The notes: generated by a model from the letters alone, not told the origin. Counted from the first letter of the stretch, positions 1 through 8,872 are shown. The stretch: DNA of 64,000 nt from Sphingosinicella humi (GCF_003129465.1 NZ_QFFF01000001.1:2279501-2343500), one strand, 5' to 3'. Translations and numbers: made by a program.

Positions 1-1
1 G

Positions 2-196
2 CCGTTCGGTGTCCGTACCAGCGAGGAGGAGGGACATGAGGTTCAACCCGGCCACGCCGACAGCGCGCCGCATCAATTCAGCTTCTGGCGGCCGCTGCTG
101 CGCGCGGTGATCCTGTCGGTCATCCTCTTCGGCCTGTTCTACGCCAATTATGTCTATGGCTGGATCGGGATCGATGCCTTGGACTGGGCGCACTAA
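2..196 (+). CDS. C-terminal end of a small membrane protein (partial)
   Basis: An open frame enters at the window edge and stops at 194-196. The visible 64 residues start with an acidic, polar stretch, followed by one strongly hydrophobic helix (around LLRAVILSVILFGLFYANYV) and a short tail ending in DWAH. This is typical of a single-pass inner-membrane protein, or of the last helix of a larger one. The family is not recognised. The ATG at 36-38 after an AGGAGG-like stretch lies in another frame and leads to a short arginine-rich product, so I prefer the frame with the hydrophobic helix. Confidence 0.45.
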   Translation, partial: PFGVRTSEEEGHEVQPGHADSAPHQFSFWRPLLRAVILSVILFGLFYANYVYGWIGIDALDWAH

Positions 197-292
197 TTCT
201 CCTCCTCGGGGAGGGGCCGATGCCGAGCTTGGTGAGGGAATAGATCGCCGCGAGTTCCGCAGCGACCGACGTCGGAACAGCTGACGCCCCGT

Positions 293-409
293 CGTCATCC
301 CGGCGAAAGCCGGGATCCAAGAACACCGCTCTTTTCGGTGAAGGCGTAAATGCCGTCACCATTCCGACGATGATGGTGTTCGTGGGTCCCGGCTTTCGCC
401 GGGATGACG
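293..409. repeat. Dispersed palindromic repeat pair (inverted arms)
   Basis: Two 35-bp arms (293-327 and 375-409) are near-perfect inverted copies with about two mismatches. Each arm carries its own hairpin, CCCGGC-GAAA-GCCGGG, and they enclose about 47 bp of unique sequence. The same arm type recurs at 17594-17691. This fits the REP/MITE-like palindromes common in sphingomonad and related genomes. It sits in the gap between the partial gene at the left edge and the convergent end of the coiled-coil gene, where it could also act as an RNA hairpin. Positions 197-292 and 410-435 show nothing else. Confidence 0.7.
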
Positions 410-435
410 TGCTTACCTTATCTCCCCGGGAGGAC

Positions 436-2742
436 TTAGGTCCTGAAGCGCTCGATGGCCTGGGCGAGGGCGACGTAGAGCTTGCCCATGTCCGACGACA
501 GGATCGTCACGCTCAGCGCCGAGCCGTCGGGGTCGACCAGCAGGCGCCGCAGCATCGCTTCGAAGTCGTGGATGTAGCGGTTGACCTGGTCGCGGAACTC
601 GGGCTCGGCTTCATAATGCTGCGCGATCTCGCGCGCTTCGGTCGCGTCGAGCAGACGGACCGCCCGGCGGGTGAAGACACCGCGATCGCCCTTGAGATAG
701 GCGGCCCAGGCACTGTCGGTGACCTCGTTGGACAATATCTTGGTGACGTCGATCGCCGTGGAGTTCAGCGATTCGATCAGCAGCGACACGCGGCGGGAAA
801 GGGCCTCGCCCTCCTTCTCCTGCCGCTCGCGCCGAGCTTCGTCGATGCGGGCTTCGACCGCGGCGGCGCTCTCGCCGAGGGTCACCATCTGCCGCGTCAG
901 CCGTTCCGAAGCCTGGCGCGCCGTCTCGACCGCCCGTTCGGCGACTTCGCCCAATTCGCCCATCTGCCGGCCGACCTCGTCGCCGATGGCCTCGCCGACG
1001 GCCTGGCGACTGGCTTCACCCAGCGCGGCCGCGCTTTCGGGAATGACGGCACTGATCGCCTCGCGCGCCTTCTCCGCCGCCTGGTTGGCGGTGTCGCGGA
1101 CGCGGACCAGCGCGTCGACCAGCTCGCCGGTCGTCTCGCCGACGATCTTCGCGGCCGCCTCGTCAGCTTCGCCGACGGCCAAGGCGAGCGATTGTAGCCG
1201 CGCCTCGGCACTCGCGACGTCGTCATTGATGATGGCCAGCAGCGCCTCCAGCGCCTCGCGCTGCCGCGCGATGCTGTCCTCGGCATAGGTGAGCCTTGAG
1301 GCGGCATTGTCGGCCGTGGCCTCGATCGCGGCGATCTCCGGCACCATGGACGCCGCGGCATCGCGCGTGCGGCCGGCCTGGGCCTCGACCCGCGACAGGG
1401 CGGCGGGCAGCTGGCCGTCGAGCCGGTCGCCGATGGCCGCGAGCGAACGCGCCATTTCCTCGCTGCGATCGATCAGGGCGGCGGCGCGCTCGTGGCTGCC
1501 GCCCAACTCGGCGAACAGCTGCTGCACGCAGCTCCGCACCGTCTCGAACGACCCGGTCATCAGCGCGGCGCCGCTGCTGCCGGCTTCGGTCAGGCGAACG
1601 AAGCGCTGGTCGAGTTCGGTCAATTCCCGGGCGAGCGTGGTGACCAGCGTCTGGCTGGCCGCATCCTGGGCGGCGAGATGGCCGGCGAGCTCCTGCATCT
1701 TGTGGCCGATGCTGTCGAGCCGCTGCGCCACGCTGCGCGCCGCATCCTCGCCCGTCCGCTCGAACGCCGCGCGGCTCTGCTCGAGCAGCGCCAGCATCGC
1801 CTTGCCCTGCTCCTCGATGCCGGCTCGGGCTGCGTCCACGGATTCCGCGGCGCGCGCCATGGTGCCGTCGATCGCCGCCGCCATGCCGGCCGCCGCCTCG
1901 TCGATCCGCCCCGCCGCCGACGCGGTGTTGCTTTCGATCCGGGCGAGCTGGGCGGCGAGCCGCTGCGCCGATCCGCTCGCCACTTCGTCGGCCTCGCGTC
2001 CCCGCGCGATCAGGGCGGAGAGCTGGCTTTCGAGGCCGCCCGCCTGCTCCAGGGCGGCCATGCCGGTCGAGCGCATCGACTCGGCGAGGGATCGCGCCTG
2101 CTCCTCGGCGCGCGGCAGGTCCTGCAGCAGCACGCCGATATCGACTTTCGCCGCATTCGCCGCCGTCTCCAGCGCTTCGGCCTTGCGATCGAGGGTCGCG
2201 GTTTCCTTCGAGAGATAATGGGTCACCCGTCCCAACCGGTCCGACGCCTCGTCGCCCAGCTCCATCAGCTTTGCCGCCTCGCCGGCGAGCCGCGCCTGAT
2301 TCTCTTCGAGTCGCCTGGCGACGATCTCCAGCACGGTCTCCAGGGCTTCGCTTTCGCTCCGCATGCGCACGACGGCACTGGCAAAGCGCTCTGTCTCGCG
2401 CCGCGAGGTGCGTCCGAAGGCGATCCACAAGGCGCAGAGGAGGACGAGCGGCGCGCTGCTGACGGCGATCCACTGCACGACCTCAGTCAGCGGGTAAGGG
2501 GCGCCCGACTGGACGAGCGACCAGGCGGAAACGCCGATCCACGCCAGCGCGAGCAGGGTAAGGCCGATGGGGAAGAGCCGGCCGGGGGAAGGTGTCTCGC
2601 CCGCCGGCTCGACGGGCTCGCCCGCCCATTCCATGCTCTCGGTGGTTTCGCTTTCCGGCTGCGGGCCATTCCACTGGCCCGGGTCGGTGTCGATGATGCC
2701 GTGCTCCGGCCGCGCCTCGGCGCGTTGTGCCCCCGTCGTCAT
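436..2742 (-). CDS. TipN-like membrane-anchored coiled-coil protein
   Basis: This 768-residue protein has a polar N-terminus (about 1-52), two closely spaced transmembrane helices (about 55-75 and 88-110), and then more than 500 residues of Ala/Glu/Arg-rich heptad sequence predicted as coiled coil. The last ~120 residues form a compact, less repetitive domain beginning RVSLLIESLNSTAIDV. Two N-terminal helices plus a long cytoplasmic coiled coil is the architecture of Caulobacter TipN, the new-pole marker. The assignment rests on architecture and a remembered resemblance of the C-terminal block. A generic coiled-coil or methyl-accepting-like protein is the alternative. An AAGG ribosome site lies about 7 bases before the ATG. 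It diverges from the Hpt-like gene. Confidence 0.55.
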   Translation of the reverse strand: MTTGAQRAEARPEHGIIDTDPGQWNGPQPESETTESMEWAGEPVEPAGETPSPGRLFPIGLTLLALAWIGVSAWSLVQSGAPYPLTEVVQWIAVSSAPLVLLCALWIAFGRTSRRETERFASAVVRMRSESEALETVLEIVARRLEENQARLAGEAAKLMELGDEASDRLGRVTHYLSKETATLDRKAEALETAANAAKVDIGVLLQDLPRAEEQARSLAESMRSTGMAALEQAGGLESQLSALIARGREADEVASGSAQRLAAQLARIESNTASAAGRIDEAAAGMAAAIDGTMARAAESVDAARAGIEEQGKAMLALLEQSRAAFERTGEDAARSVAQRLDSIGHKMQELAGHLAAQDAASQTLVTTLARELTELDQRFVRLTEAGSSGAALMTGSFETVRSCVQQLFAELGGSHERAAALIDRSEEMARSLAAIGDRLDGQLPAALSRVEAQAGRTRDAAASMVPEIAAIEATADNAASRLTYAEDSIARQREALEALLAIINDDVASAEARLQSLALAVGEADEAAAKIVGETTGELVDALVRVRDTANQAAEKAREAISAVIPESAAALGEASRQAVGEAIGDEVGRQMGELGEVAERAVETARQASERLTRQMVTLGESAAAVEARIDEARRERQEKEGEALSRRVSLLIESLNSTAIDVTKILSNEVTDSAWAAYLKGDRGVFTRRAVRLLDATEAREIAQHYEAEPEFRDQVNRYIHDFEAMLRRLLVDPDGSALSVTILSSDMGKLYVALAQAIERFRT

Positions 2743-2816
2743 GGCAGGACCTTATCATGTTTGGGGCGATGCGGAAGGGTAACCATGCAACCGGGCGTTA
2801 ACGGCTGGCCGCTTAG

Positions 2817-3128
2817 ATGGGGCGGATGGTCTATGATCCCGGAGCCCTCGACGCCTCGCTCGCCGCCGCGGTCGGCAGCGACGGCCAATTGATGGGCGAA
2901 CTTCGCGCCGCCTTCGTCGAGAGTGCCGCCCGGCAGGTCGACCTCATGTGCCGCGCCCGCTGCGACGCCAATTGGGAGCTTGCCGCCTCGCGCCTGAAGA
3001 GCGTCGCCGCGAGCTTCGGCGCGCTGGGACTCATCGAACTGGCCGACGAAGCCCTGGCCGGGGCGCCCGGCGATCCGGTCGTCCTTCGAAAGCTCACGCA
3101 AGCCCTGGGCGATTTCAGCGCACCCTGA
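2817..3128 (+). CDS. Degenerate Hpt-like phosphotransfer protein
   Basis: This 103-residue soluble helical protein follows the Hpt pattern: LRAAFVESAARQ...NWELAASRLKSVAASFGALGL. In Hpt domains the fourth-helix motif is AHxLKGxxxxxGA, whose His carries the phosphate. Here the same place reads ASRLKS, so the His is Ser58. If the alignment is right, the protein cannot take phosphate and may act as an inhibitor, scaffold or ligand of a kinase or response regulator. A second ATG at 2826 is an equally possible start. It is divergent from the TipN-like gene, with a 74-bp gap that must hold both promoters. Confidence 0.55.
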   Translation: MGRMVYDPGALDASLAAAVGSDGQLMGELRAAFVESAARQVDLMCRARCDANWELAASRLKSVAASFGALGLIELADEALAGAPGDPVVLRKLTQALGDFSAP

Positions 3129-3203
3129 GCGGAAGCGCTTTGCAAGCGGCCGGGTGCCCGCTTATTCTTGTCCTTTCTTCATTCGGGGAGGGACTTCGGC
3201 CCT

Positions 3204-4397
3204 GTGACTCTGGCCGCTCTCATCTGCGCCTATCATGAAAGCAGCGAGCCCGGCGACGGGCTCCGCGCGACCTTGAAACTGGCCGGCCGCACCGTCGTCG
3301 AGCGCCAGGCGCGCCTCGCCGCGCTGGCGGGGGCGAAGCCGGTCGTGCTCGTCGTCGAGCGCCTGCCGCCGGAGCTCACCGCCGCCATCGACCGCATGCG
3401 CGTCGAGGGCATCGGAGTCGTCGTCGGCCGCAGCGCCTCCGAAGCGGCCGAAGCGATTCCGGCCGACGCCCGGCTGCTGCTGATGAGCGACGGGCTTGTC
3501 GTCGATGAAAGCCATATCGACCGCCTCCTCAAAGCCGAGGCCCCGGCGCTGCTGACCATGGCCGATCATCTCGGCGACGACCGTTTCGAACGGATCGACG
3601 CCGATTCTCGATGGGCGGGCCTGGCCTTGCTGGATGGAACCATATTCCGGCAGACGGCGGCGATGCTCCAGGATTGGGACCTGCAGTCGACCCTGCTCCG
3701 GCGGGCCGTGCAGGCGCACGCCCGGCAGATCGCCGTCAAGGAGACGGGCGAGGAGCATCTGCTGGTCGCCGAGCGCAATGCGGATCTCGAGGAAGCGGAA
3801 GCCCGGATCATCGAAAGCGTCGGCGCCGCGCGCGGAAGCTGGGCTTCGCGGCTCCTCGCGCCGATCGAGCGCGCTGCGACCGGCCTCCTCATGTCGGCGA
3901 CCATCACGCCGGGCGCGATCTACTTCCTCGGCGCCGCGATGACGGGGCTCGGCGCCTATCTGTTCGCGCGCGACTGGATCTGGGCCGGCGCGCTGCTCCT
4001 GCTGCTGGCGACGCCGCTCGACGGTATCGCCGATCGGCTCGCGGCGCTCCGCCTGCTGCCGAGGCCCGGCCGCGTCTGGTGGCGTTTTCTCCTGCCGGTG
4101 CTGTCCGGCGTGGCGCTCGGCACGCTCAGCCTGTCGCTCAGTGAGACACGAGGATGGGGGTGTCTGGCCCTCGCGGCCACCGCTCTCGCTTTCCTCGTCG
4201 CGCTCGACCGGGAGGCGCGGGGGCGCGAGCTGCCGGGCCAGTCGGCGCTCGCCGAACGCAAGGGCATGACCTGGTTGATGCTGCCCTTCGGTCTGGCCGG
4301 ATATTGGGCGATCGGCCTTGCCGCCCTGGCCGCCTATGCGGCCGGCTCCTTCTTCTGGGCGCAGCGGCACGTTCACGAGGCCGATCGGCAAGATTAG
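3204..4397 (+). CDS. Membrane protein with nucleotidyltransferase-like N-terminal half
   Basis: About 397 residues from a GTG start preceded by GGGGAGGG. The first ~210 residues look like a soluble alpha/beta domain. Near the start they carry a KLAGRTVVERQARLAALAGA segment that resembles the sugar/inositol-phosphate nucleotidyltransferase pattern. A later LLLMSDGLVVDES stretch could be its metal-binding strand. The C-terminal half (about 230-390) has five or six hydrophobic helices with a degenerate LDGIADRLAALR motif, weakly like the DGxxAR core of CDP-alcohol phosphatidyltransferases. The layout recalls fused IPCT-DIPPS enzymes, but key motifs are incomplete. I would annotate it as an uncharacterised membrane protein. 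It lies upstream of and collinear with the DUF2336-kinase pair. Confidence 0.5.
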   Translation: MTLAALICAYHESSEPGDGLRATLKLAGRTVVERQARLAALAGAKPVVLVVERLPPELTAAIDRMRVEGIGVVVGRSASEAAEAIPADARLLLMSDGLVVDESHIDRLLKAEAPALLTMADHLGDDRFERIDADSRWAGLALLDGTIFRQTAAMLQDWDLQSTLLRRAVQAHARQIAVKETGEEHLLVAERNADLEEAEARIIESVGAARGSWASRLLAPIERAATGLLMSATITPGAIYFLGAAMTGLGAYLFARDWIWAGALLLLLATPLDGIADRLAALRLLPRPGRVWWRFLLPVLSGVALGTLSLSLSETRGWGCLALAATALAFLVALDREARGRELPGQSALAERKGMTWLMLPFGLAGYWAIGLAALAAYAAGSFFWAQRHVHEADRQD

Positions 4398-4408
4398 CGA
4401 CAGTTTAA
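4394..4408 (+). promoter_or_regulatory. Possible CtrA-like box (TTAG-N7-TTAA)
   Basis: TTAG, seven bases, then TTAA lies 24 bp upstream of the DUF2336-kinase operon. It differs at one position from the TTAA-N7-TTAA consensus bound by the alphaproteobacterial cell-cycle regulator CtrA. The first half overlaps the stop codon of the preceding gene. One such near-match in 64 kb can arise by chance; the context of polarity and kinase-like genes is the only reason to list it. Confidence 0.25.
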
Positions 4409-4432
4409 CCTTGGCCGCGCTATGCGCAGGCG

Positions 4433-5539
4433 ATGGCGGAGAGACGGTCCCAAGGGCAGGGCGGAGATGGCGATGCCGCGCGGCTGCTGCTGGCAGCGGC
4501 GCGCGAGCGCTTCTCCGTGGCCGCAACCGATCTCCTGCTGCCGTCTGAAGCCCGCCTCACCGAATGGCAGCGCCTCACCGCCGCCGCGCTGCTGATCCGC
4601 CTCGTCCGCACCATCGAAGACGCGCTCCGCGCTCGCCTCGCCGAGCATTTCGCCGACCATGACGGGCTACACGCCGCCTTCTCCTCCGCGCATGTCGCCA
4701 TCGCCCAGCCCGTGCTGGAGCGAGCGCAGGTGCTGCGCGATGCGGAGCTCGGCACCGTTCTCGTCCGCCGCGTCGAGGAGCATCGCTTCTGGAAGGAGAA
4801 TGCGCGCAGCGACGATGGGTCGGAGGAATATCTGCTCGACCTTGTCCGCGACCACGATGCGGGCATCGCTTCGGACGCCATGGCCCTGATGATCGCGAGG
4901 AGCCGCCGCTTCGACCAGTTCAACGAACCGGTGATGGGCGAGACGGAGCTGCCGGCCGAGATCCAGCACCGCCTGGTCTGGATGATCGCCGCCGCGCTGC
5001 GCCAATATATGGTCCAGCAGCACGGGCTCGCGTCCGGGCGCGCCGACGCCGCCATCGCGGCCGTCGCGGGCGAGCTCATCGCTTCCTATGACGAGGGGGC
5101 GAGCCTGGAGGCTTGCTCGGTGCGCCTGGCACGGCGCCTCGCCCGCGCCGGTCGCCTCGACGATGCGGTGCTTCAGCTCATTCTGGAGGACGGTCTGCTG
5201 CCGCTCTTCATCGCCGCCATCGGCGTGCGCGCCGGTCTCGATTATCCCGCCGCCTGGGAGGTGTTGTCGGACCCGCGCGGCAGAGGGCCCGCCCTCCTGC
5301 TTCGGGCCGCCGAGGTGGAGCGCGATCAGGCCGCAGGGATATTGCTCGTCCTCAACAGCCGGGGGCGCATGTTCTCCGGCGCCGAAGGCAATGCCGCGGC
5401 CCGGCAGCTCGACCTGTTCGAAGCCACCGACGAGGCCGCCGCGCGCGACGTGCTTCGCCTCTGGCAGGTCGATCCCGGCTATCGCGCCGCCGTGGCGCGC
5501 CTCTCGACCCGTGCCCGTTCCGTCGCGGAGGCCGCATGA
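4433..5539 (+). CDS. DUF2336 domain protein
   Basis: This 368-residue, largely helical, Ala/Leu/Arg-rich soluble protein lacks a signal peptide. Blocks such as EEYLLDLVRDHDAGIAS and AEIQHRLVWMIAAALRQYM followed by repeated short helices match the pattern of DUF2336, a family found mainly in alphaproteobacteria and often coded near sensor kinases. No catalytic motif is visible, and HEAT-like helical repeats are likely. Its stop overlaps the start of the next gene (ATGA), so the two proteins are translationally coupled and probably work together. A CtrA-like site lies just upstream. Confidence 0.7.
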   Translation: MAERRSQGQGGDGDAARLLLAAARERFSVAATDLLLPSEARLTEWQRLTAAALLIRLVRTIEDALRARLAEHFADHDGLHAAFSSAHVAIAQPVLERAQVLRDAELGTVLVRRVEEHRFWKENARSDDGSEEYLLDLVRDHDAGIASDAMALMIARSRRFDQFNEPVMGETELPAEIQHRLVWMIAAALRQYMVQQHGLASGRADAAIAAVAGELIASYDEGASLEACSVRLARRLARAGRLDDAVLQLILEDGLLPLFIAAIGVRAGLDYPAAWEVLSDPRGRGPALLLRAAEVERDQAAGILLVLNSRGRMFSGAEGNAAARQLDLFEATDEAAARDVLRLWQVDPGYRAAVARLSTRARSVAEAA

Positions 5540-6930
5540 GCGCGCAGCATCGCCCGGAAATGCCGCTTGTCGTCGGACGGGTCGATCGCGAAGGGCGGCT
5601 GGTGGCGGCCGATCCCGCGCTCGCCGGCCTGCACGCGCGGGCTGGAGGACGGGAAGGGGGCGCCCTCGCCATCCCGCAGGTCGCCTCGCTCGCCCGCCTG
5701 TCGCGCCGGCTTGGCATCGTCATTTCCCGCGCCGTCATCGCCGCTGATGGGGACCGCGACCTCGATCTTTGGGTGCGGGCGGAGCCGATCGAAGACGGCG
5801 TGACGCTCGCCATAGGCGGATGGACCGAACGCCCGGCCCGTGCCCCCGCCGACGTCGGCGAAGGCGAGCGCGAGGCCGATTTCCTCCGCGCCACGGCCGA
5901 CTGGATGTGGGAGACCGACGAGGCGCTCCGCTTCACGAGCCTTACCGCGGCCGCCGCGGCGGCGATCGGCAAGACGCCCGCCGATCTCATCGGCAAGCAG
6001 CTTACCCGCCTGTTCCGTTTCCAGGAAGGCGAGGATGGCGCGCTTCCGATCCTTACCGCGCTTGCCGAAAAGCGCCGCTTCGACGACCAGTTTGCCGAGC
6101 TCCGCTCCGGCAGCCAGGCCCGATACCGGTTGAGCGGTGTGCCGTTGATCGACGGCGCCGGCCGTTTCGCGGGCTTTCGCGGCGCCGCGGCAAGCCTTCC
6201 CAAATGGCTGCCCTCGGCGCCCGCCAACGACGCCGCCCCGGCTCCGCCGCCGGTCAAGGAGTCTCCCGCTTTCGGGGAACGGCTCGACAAGGCGCTGCGC
6301 GACCCGCTCGACCATATCATCGCCGCCGCCGAGACGATCGGCGCGCAGCCCGATGGACCGCTCCGCCGCGACTATGCCGGCTATGCCGAAGACATTGCCG
6401 CCGCCGGGCGCCATCTTCTGGCGCTGGTCGACGATCTCGTGGATCTCCAGGCTATCGAAAGGCCGGATTTCGCGCCTGAAGCCGAACCCATCGACCTCGC
6501 CGATGTCGCTCGCCGGGCCGCGGGACTTCTCTCGGTCCGCGCCGGCGATTCAAACGTGACGATCGACCGACCGGCGGACGACGAGGCGCTGCCCGCCACC
6601 GGCGATTTCCGGCGCGCGCTCCAGATCGTCATGAACCTCCTCACCAACGCCCTTCGCTATTCGCCCGAAGGCGGGATGGTCTGGATACGCTGCGACCGCG
6701 AGGACGATCTCGCCGCCGTCGTCATCGCCGATCAGGGCAAGGGCATCGCCCCCGATGATCAGGCGCGCATCTTCGACAAGTTCGAGCGGGTCGACCCCAC
6801 CGAGCCGGGCGGCACCGGCCTCGGCCTCTACATCGCGCGGCGCCTCGCGCGCTCGATGGGCGGCGACATTTCCGTCGACAGCGCGCCGGGGCAGGGCGCG
6901 CGCTTCACCTTCACTCTGCCGCTGCGGTAG
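5536..6930 (+). CDS. PAS-sensor histidine-kinase-like protein without phospho-acceptor His
   Basis: 464 residues with no transmembrane segment. A PAS domain lies at about 115-220 (FLRATADWMWETDEALRFT). A dimerisation helix follows at about 245-310 and an HATPase domain at about 355-464. The HATPase looks intact: N box NLLTNALRYSPEGG, G1 box DQGKGIAPDD, F box IFDKF and G2 box GGTGLGLYIARRL. In the dimerisation helix the usual SHELRTPL reads DKALRDPL, placing Lys252 where the His should be. It should therefore bind ATP but not autophosphorylate in the normal way. Caulobacter DivL, with Tyr at this place, is a precedent for a pseudokinase-type regulator. It is coupled to the DUF2336 gene by a 4-bp overlap. 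Confidence 0.8.
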   Translation: MSAQHRPEMPLVVGRVDREGRLVAADPALAGLHARAGGREGGALAIPQVASLARLSRRLGIVISRAVIAADGDRDLDLWVRAEPIEDGVTLAIGGWTERPARAPADVGEGEREADFLRATADWMWETDEALRFTSLTAAAAAAIGKTPADLIGKQLTRLFRFQEGEDGALPILTALAEKRRFDDQFAELRSGSQARYRLSGVPLIDGAGRFAGFRGAAASLPKWLPSAPANDAAPAPPPVKESPAFGERLDKALRDPLDHIIAAAETIGAQPDGPLRRDYAGYAEDIAAAGRHLLALVDDLVDLQAIERPDFAPEAEPIDLADVARRAAGLLSVRAGDSNVTIDRPADDEALPATGDFRRALQIVMNLLTNALRYSPEGGMVWIRCDREDDLAAVVIADQGKGIAPDDQARIFDKFERVDPTEPGGTGLGLYIARRLARSMGGDISVDSAPGQGARFTFTLPLR

Positions 6931-6995
6931 GCGGAGGAACCTCGGCATCGGGCAAAGGTTACCCAGTCCATCCACGCGGCGGAGGAGAGGCCCGG

Positions 6996-7670
6996 ATGGA
7001 CATCAAGGAAAGGCGCGGTAACGGCGAGGGCGATGCGCTTCAGAGGGCACTGGTCGGCGCCACAGCGGTAGCCGCGGCGGCCGGCGCAGCCTTATTCATC
7101 GGCAGCAAATTGCGGTCGGGCCGCGGTGAGCCCTGGATCAGCGATGCCCCGCGCTCCACCCGACGCGGCCGCAATTCCCTGATCGGAAGAACGGTGACGA
7201 TCGCAAAGCCGGCCCAGGAGATCTACGACTTCTGGCGCGATTTCTCCAACCTCGCCCAGGTGATGGAGAATGTCGAGCGGATCGACGTGATCGATCAGCG
7301 CCAGTCGCACTGGGTGGTGAAGGCGCCGGGCGGCTCAACGGTCGAATGGGATTCGGTCGTGACCGAGGATGAGCCCAGCCGCCTCATCGCCTGGGAGTCG
7401 ACGAAAGGGTCAAACATTCGAAACTCCGGACGCGTCGAGTTTCTCGACGCGGCGCCGGGGCGCGGCACCATGGTGCGCCTCACCATGGTCTATGATCCGC
7501 CCGGCGGGACGGCAGGCCGGTTGGTCGCCAAGCTGCTCCAGCGCGAACCGGCCGAACAGGCGCGGCGGGATTTGCGGCGTCTGAAGCAGTTCCTCGAAAC
7601 CGGCGAGATCACCAGCTCCACCAGCCCCTCCGGGCGCCGATCGGAGTCGCCCGCCAAGCAGTATATCTAG
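6996..7670 (+). CDS. SRPBCC family protein with N-terminal membrane anchor
   Basis: 224 residues from an ATG with a GGAGGAG site. Residues 18-36 form a hydrophobic helix ([19 protein letters not shown]) that probably anchors the protein. Residues about 58-205 form an SRPBCC/START-like fold, seen from the pattern [19 protein letters not shown], a later VVKAPGG...[12 protein letters not shown] strand pair, and a C-terminal helix rich in Arg and Leu. Such COG5637-type proteins bind hydrophobic ligands or assist membrane stress responses; the substrate is unknown. It precedes the alcohol dehydrogenase by 11 bp, so the two are likely one operon. Confidence 0.75.
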   Translation: MDIKERRGNGEGDALQRALVGATAVAAAAGAALFIGSKLRSGRGEPWISDAPRSTRRGRNSLIGRTVTIAKPAQEIYDFWRDFSNLAQVMENVERIDVIDQRQSHWVVKAPGGSTVEWDSVVTEDEPSRLIAWESTKGSNIRNSGRVEFLDAAPGRGTMVRLTMVYDPPGGTAGRLVAKLLQREPAEQARRDLRRLKQFLETGEITSSTSPSGRRSESPAKQYI

Positions 7671-7681
7671 GAGAGAGATCC

Positions 7682-8872
7682 ATGCGCGCGCTAACCTGGC
7701 AGGGCCGGCACGACGTCCGTGTCGAGACCGTCCCCGACCCTGAGATCGTCAATCCCCGCGACGCCATCATCAGGATCACCTCTACCGCCATCTGCGGCTC
7801 CGACCTTCATCTTTACGACGGCTATATCCCGACGATGCGGGCGGGCGACATTCTCGGCCACGAGAATATGGGCGAGGTGGTCGAAGTCGGCGCCAAGAGC
7901 CCGCTCAAGAAGGGCCAGCGCGTCGTCATCCCCTTCACCGTCTCCTGCGGCGACTGCTTCTTCTGCAAGAAGCAGCAATATTCCGCCTGCGACAACGCCA
8001 ATCCCGCGACCACGTCCGACATGTCGGAGACCCTCTACGGCTATCCGATGGGCGCGGCGCTCGGCTACGCGCACCTCACCGGCGGCTATGCCGGCGGCCA
8101 GGCCGAATATCTGCGCGTCCCCTATTCGGATGTCGGCCCGATCGTCATCCCGGACGGGCTCGAGGACGACAAGGTCCTCTTCCTCTCCGACATCCTTCCC
8201 ACCGGCTGGATGGCGGCGGAGAATGCCGAGATCGAGGAGGGCGATACAGTCGCCGTCTGGGGCTGCGGCCCGGTCGGCTTGTTCGCGATCCAGTCGGCGC
8301 TGATCATGGGCGCGCACAAGGTGATCGCCATCGATCATTACGCCGCGCGCCTGGATCTGGCGAAGCGGCTCGGCGCCGAGATACTCGACTATCGCGAAGT
8401 CGACGTCCGCGAAGCGCTGTTCGAGATGACCGGCGGCATCGGTCCGGACGCCTGCATCGACTGCGTCGGCATGGAAAGCCACGGTCTCGGCATCGACAAT
8501 CTCGTCGACACGGCCAAGGCGCACACCTTCCTCGGCACCGATCGTCCCGCCGCGCTTCGCCAGGCGATCCTCGCCTGTCGCAAGGGAGGGCGCGTGTCCG
8601 TCCCCGGGGTTTACGGCGGCATGGCCGACAAATTCCCGATCGGCGCCTTCATGGAAAAGGGCCTGACGCTGAAAACCGGCCAGACCCACGTCCAGAAATA
8701 TTCGCAAAAGCTGCTGGAGATGATCGGCGAGGACAAGATCGACACGACCTTCCTCATCTCCCACCACGCCAGCCTGGAGGAAGGGCCGTCGATGTACCGC
8801 CACTGGCACGACGATCAGGACGAATATACCAAGATCGTGCTGAAGCCTGGAATGGAGCGAGTGGCCGCCTGA
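7682..8872 (+). CDS. Zinc-dependent alcohol dehydrogenase (MDR family)
   Basis: 396 residues with an AGGAGAGAG site before the ATG. Medium-chain dehydrogenase features are complete. The catalytic zinc ligands are in [11 protein letters not shown] and [13 protein letters not shown] structural-zinc lobe is [16 protein letters not shown]. The Rossmann NAD-binding motif is [15 protein letters not shown], followed by an acidic residue in VIAIDHY, suggesting NAD+. The long lobe after the structural zinc and the overall length resemble glutathione-independent formaldehyde-dehydrogenase-like enzymes. The substrate cannot be read from the sequence; aldehyde or alcohol detoxification is a reasonable inference given the stress-related neighbours. 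Confidence 0.88.
   Translation: MRALTWQGRHDVRVETVPDPEIVNPRDAIIRITSTAICGSDLHLYDGYIPTMRAGDILGHENMGEVVEVGAKSPLKKGQRVVIPFTVSCGDCFFCKKQQYSACDNANPATTSDMSETLYGYPMGAALGYAHLTGGYAGGQAEYLRVPYSDVGPIVIPDGLEDDKVLFLSDILPTGWMAAENAEIEEGDTVAVWGCGPVGLFAIQSALIMGAHKVIAIDHYAARLDLAKRLGAEILDYREVDVREALFEMTGGIGPDACIDCVGMESHGLGIDNLVDTAKAHTFLGTDRPAALRQAILACRKGGRVSVPGVYGGMADKFPIGAFMEKGLTLKTGQTHVQKYSQKLLEMIGEDKIDTTFLISHHASLEEGPSMYRHWHDDQDEYTKIVLKPGMERVAA

Noticed and set aside
436-2742. Long open frames on the plus strand opposite the coiled-coil gene
   Set aside because: Their products are Arg/Ala/Ser-rich low-complexity sequences without hydrophobic-core patterns. They are mirror images of a high-GC gene, and the minus-strand product has helices and heptads.
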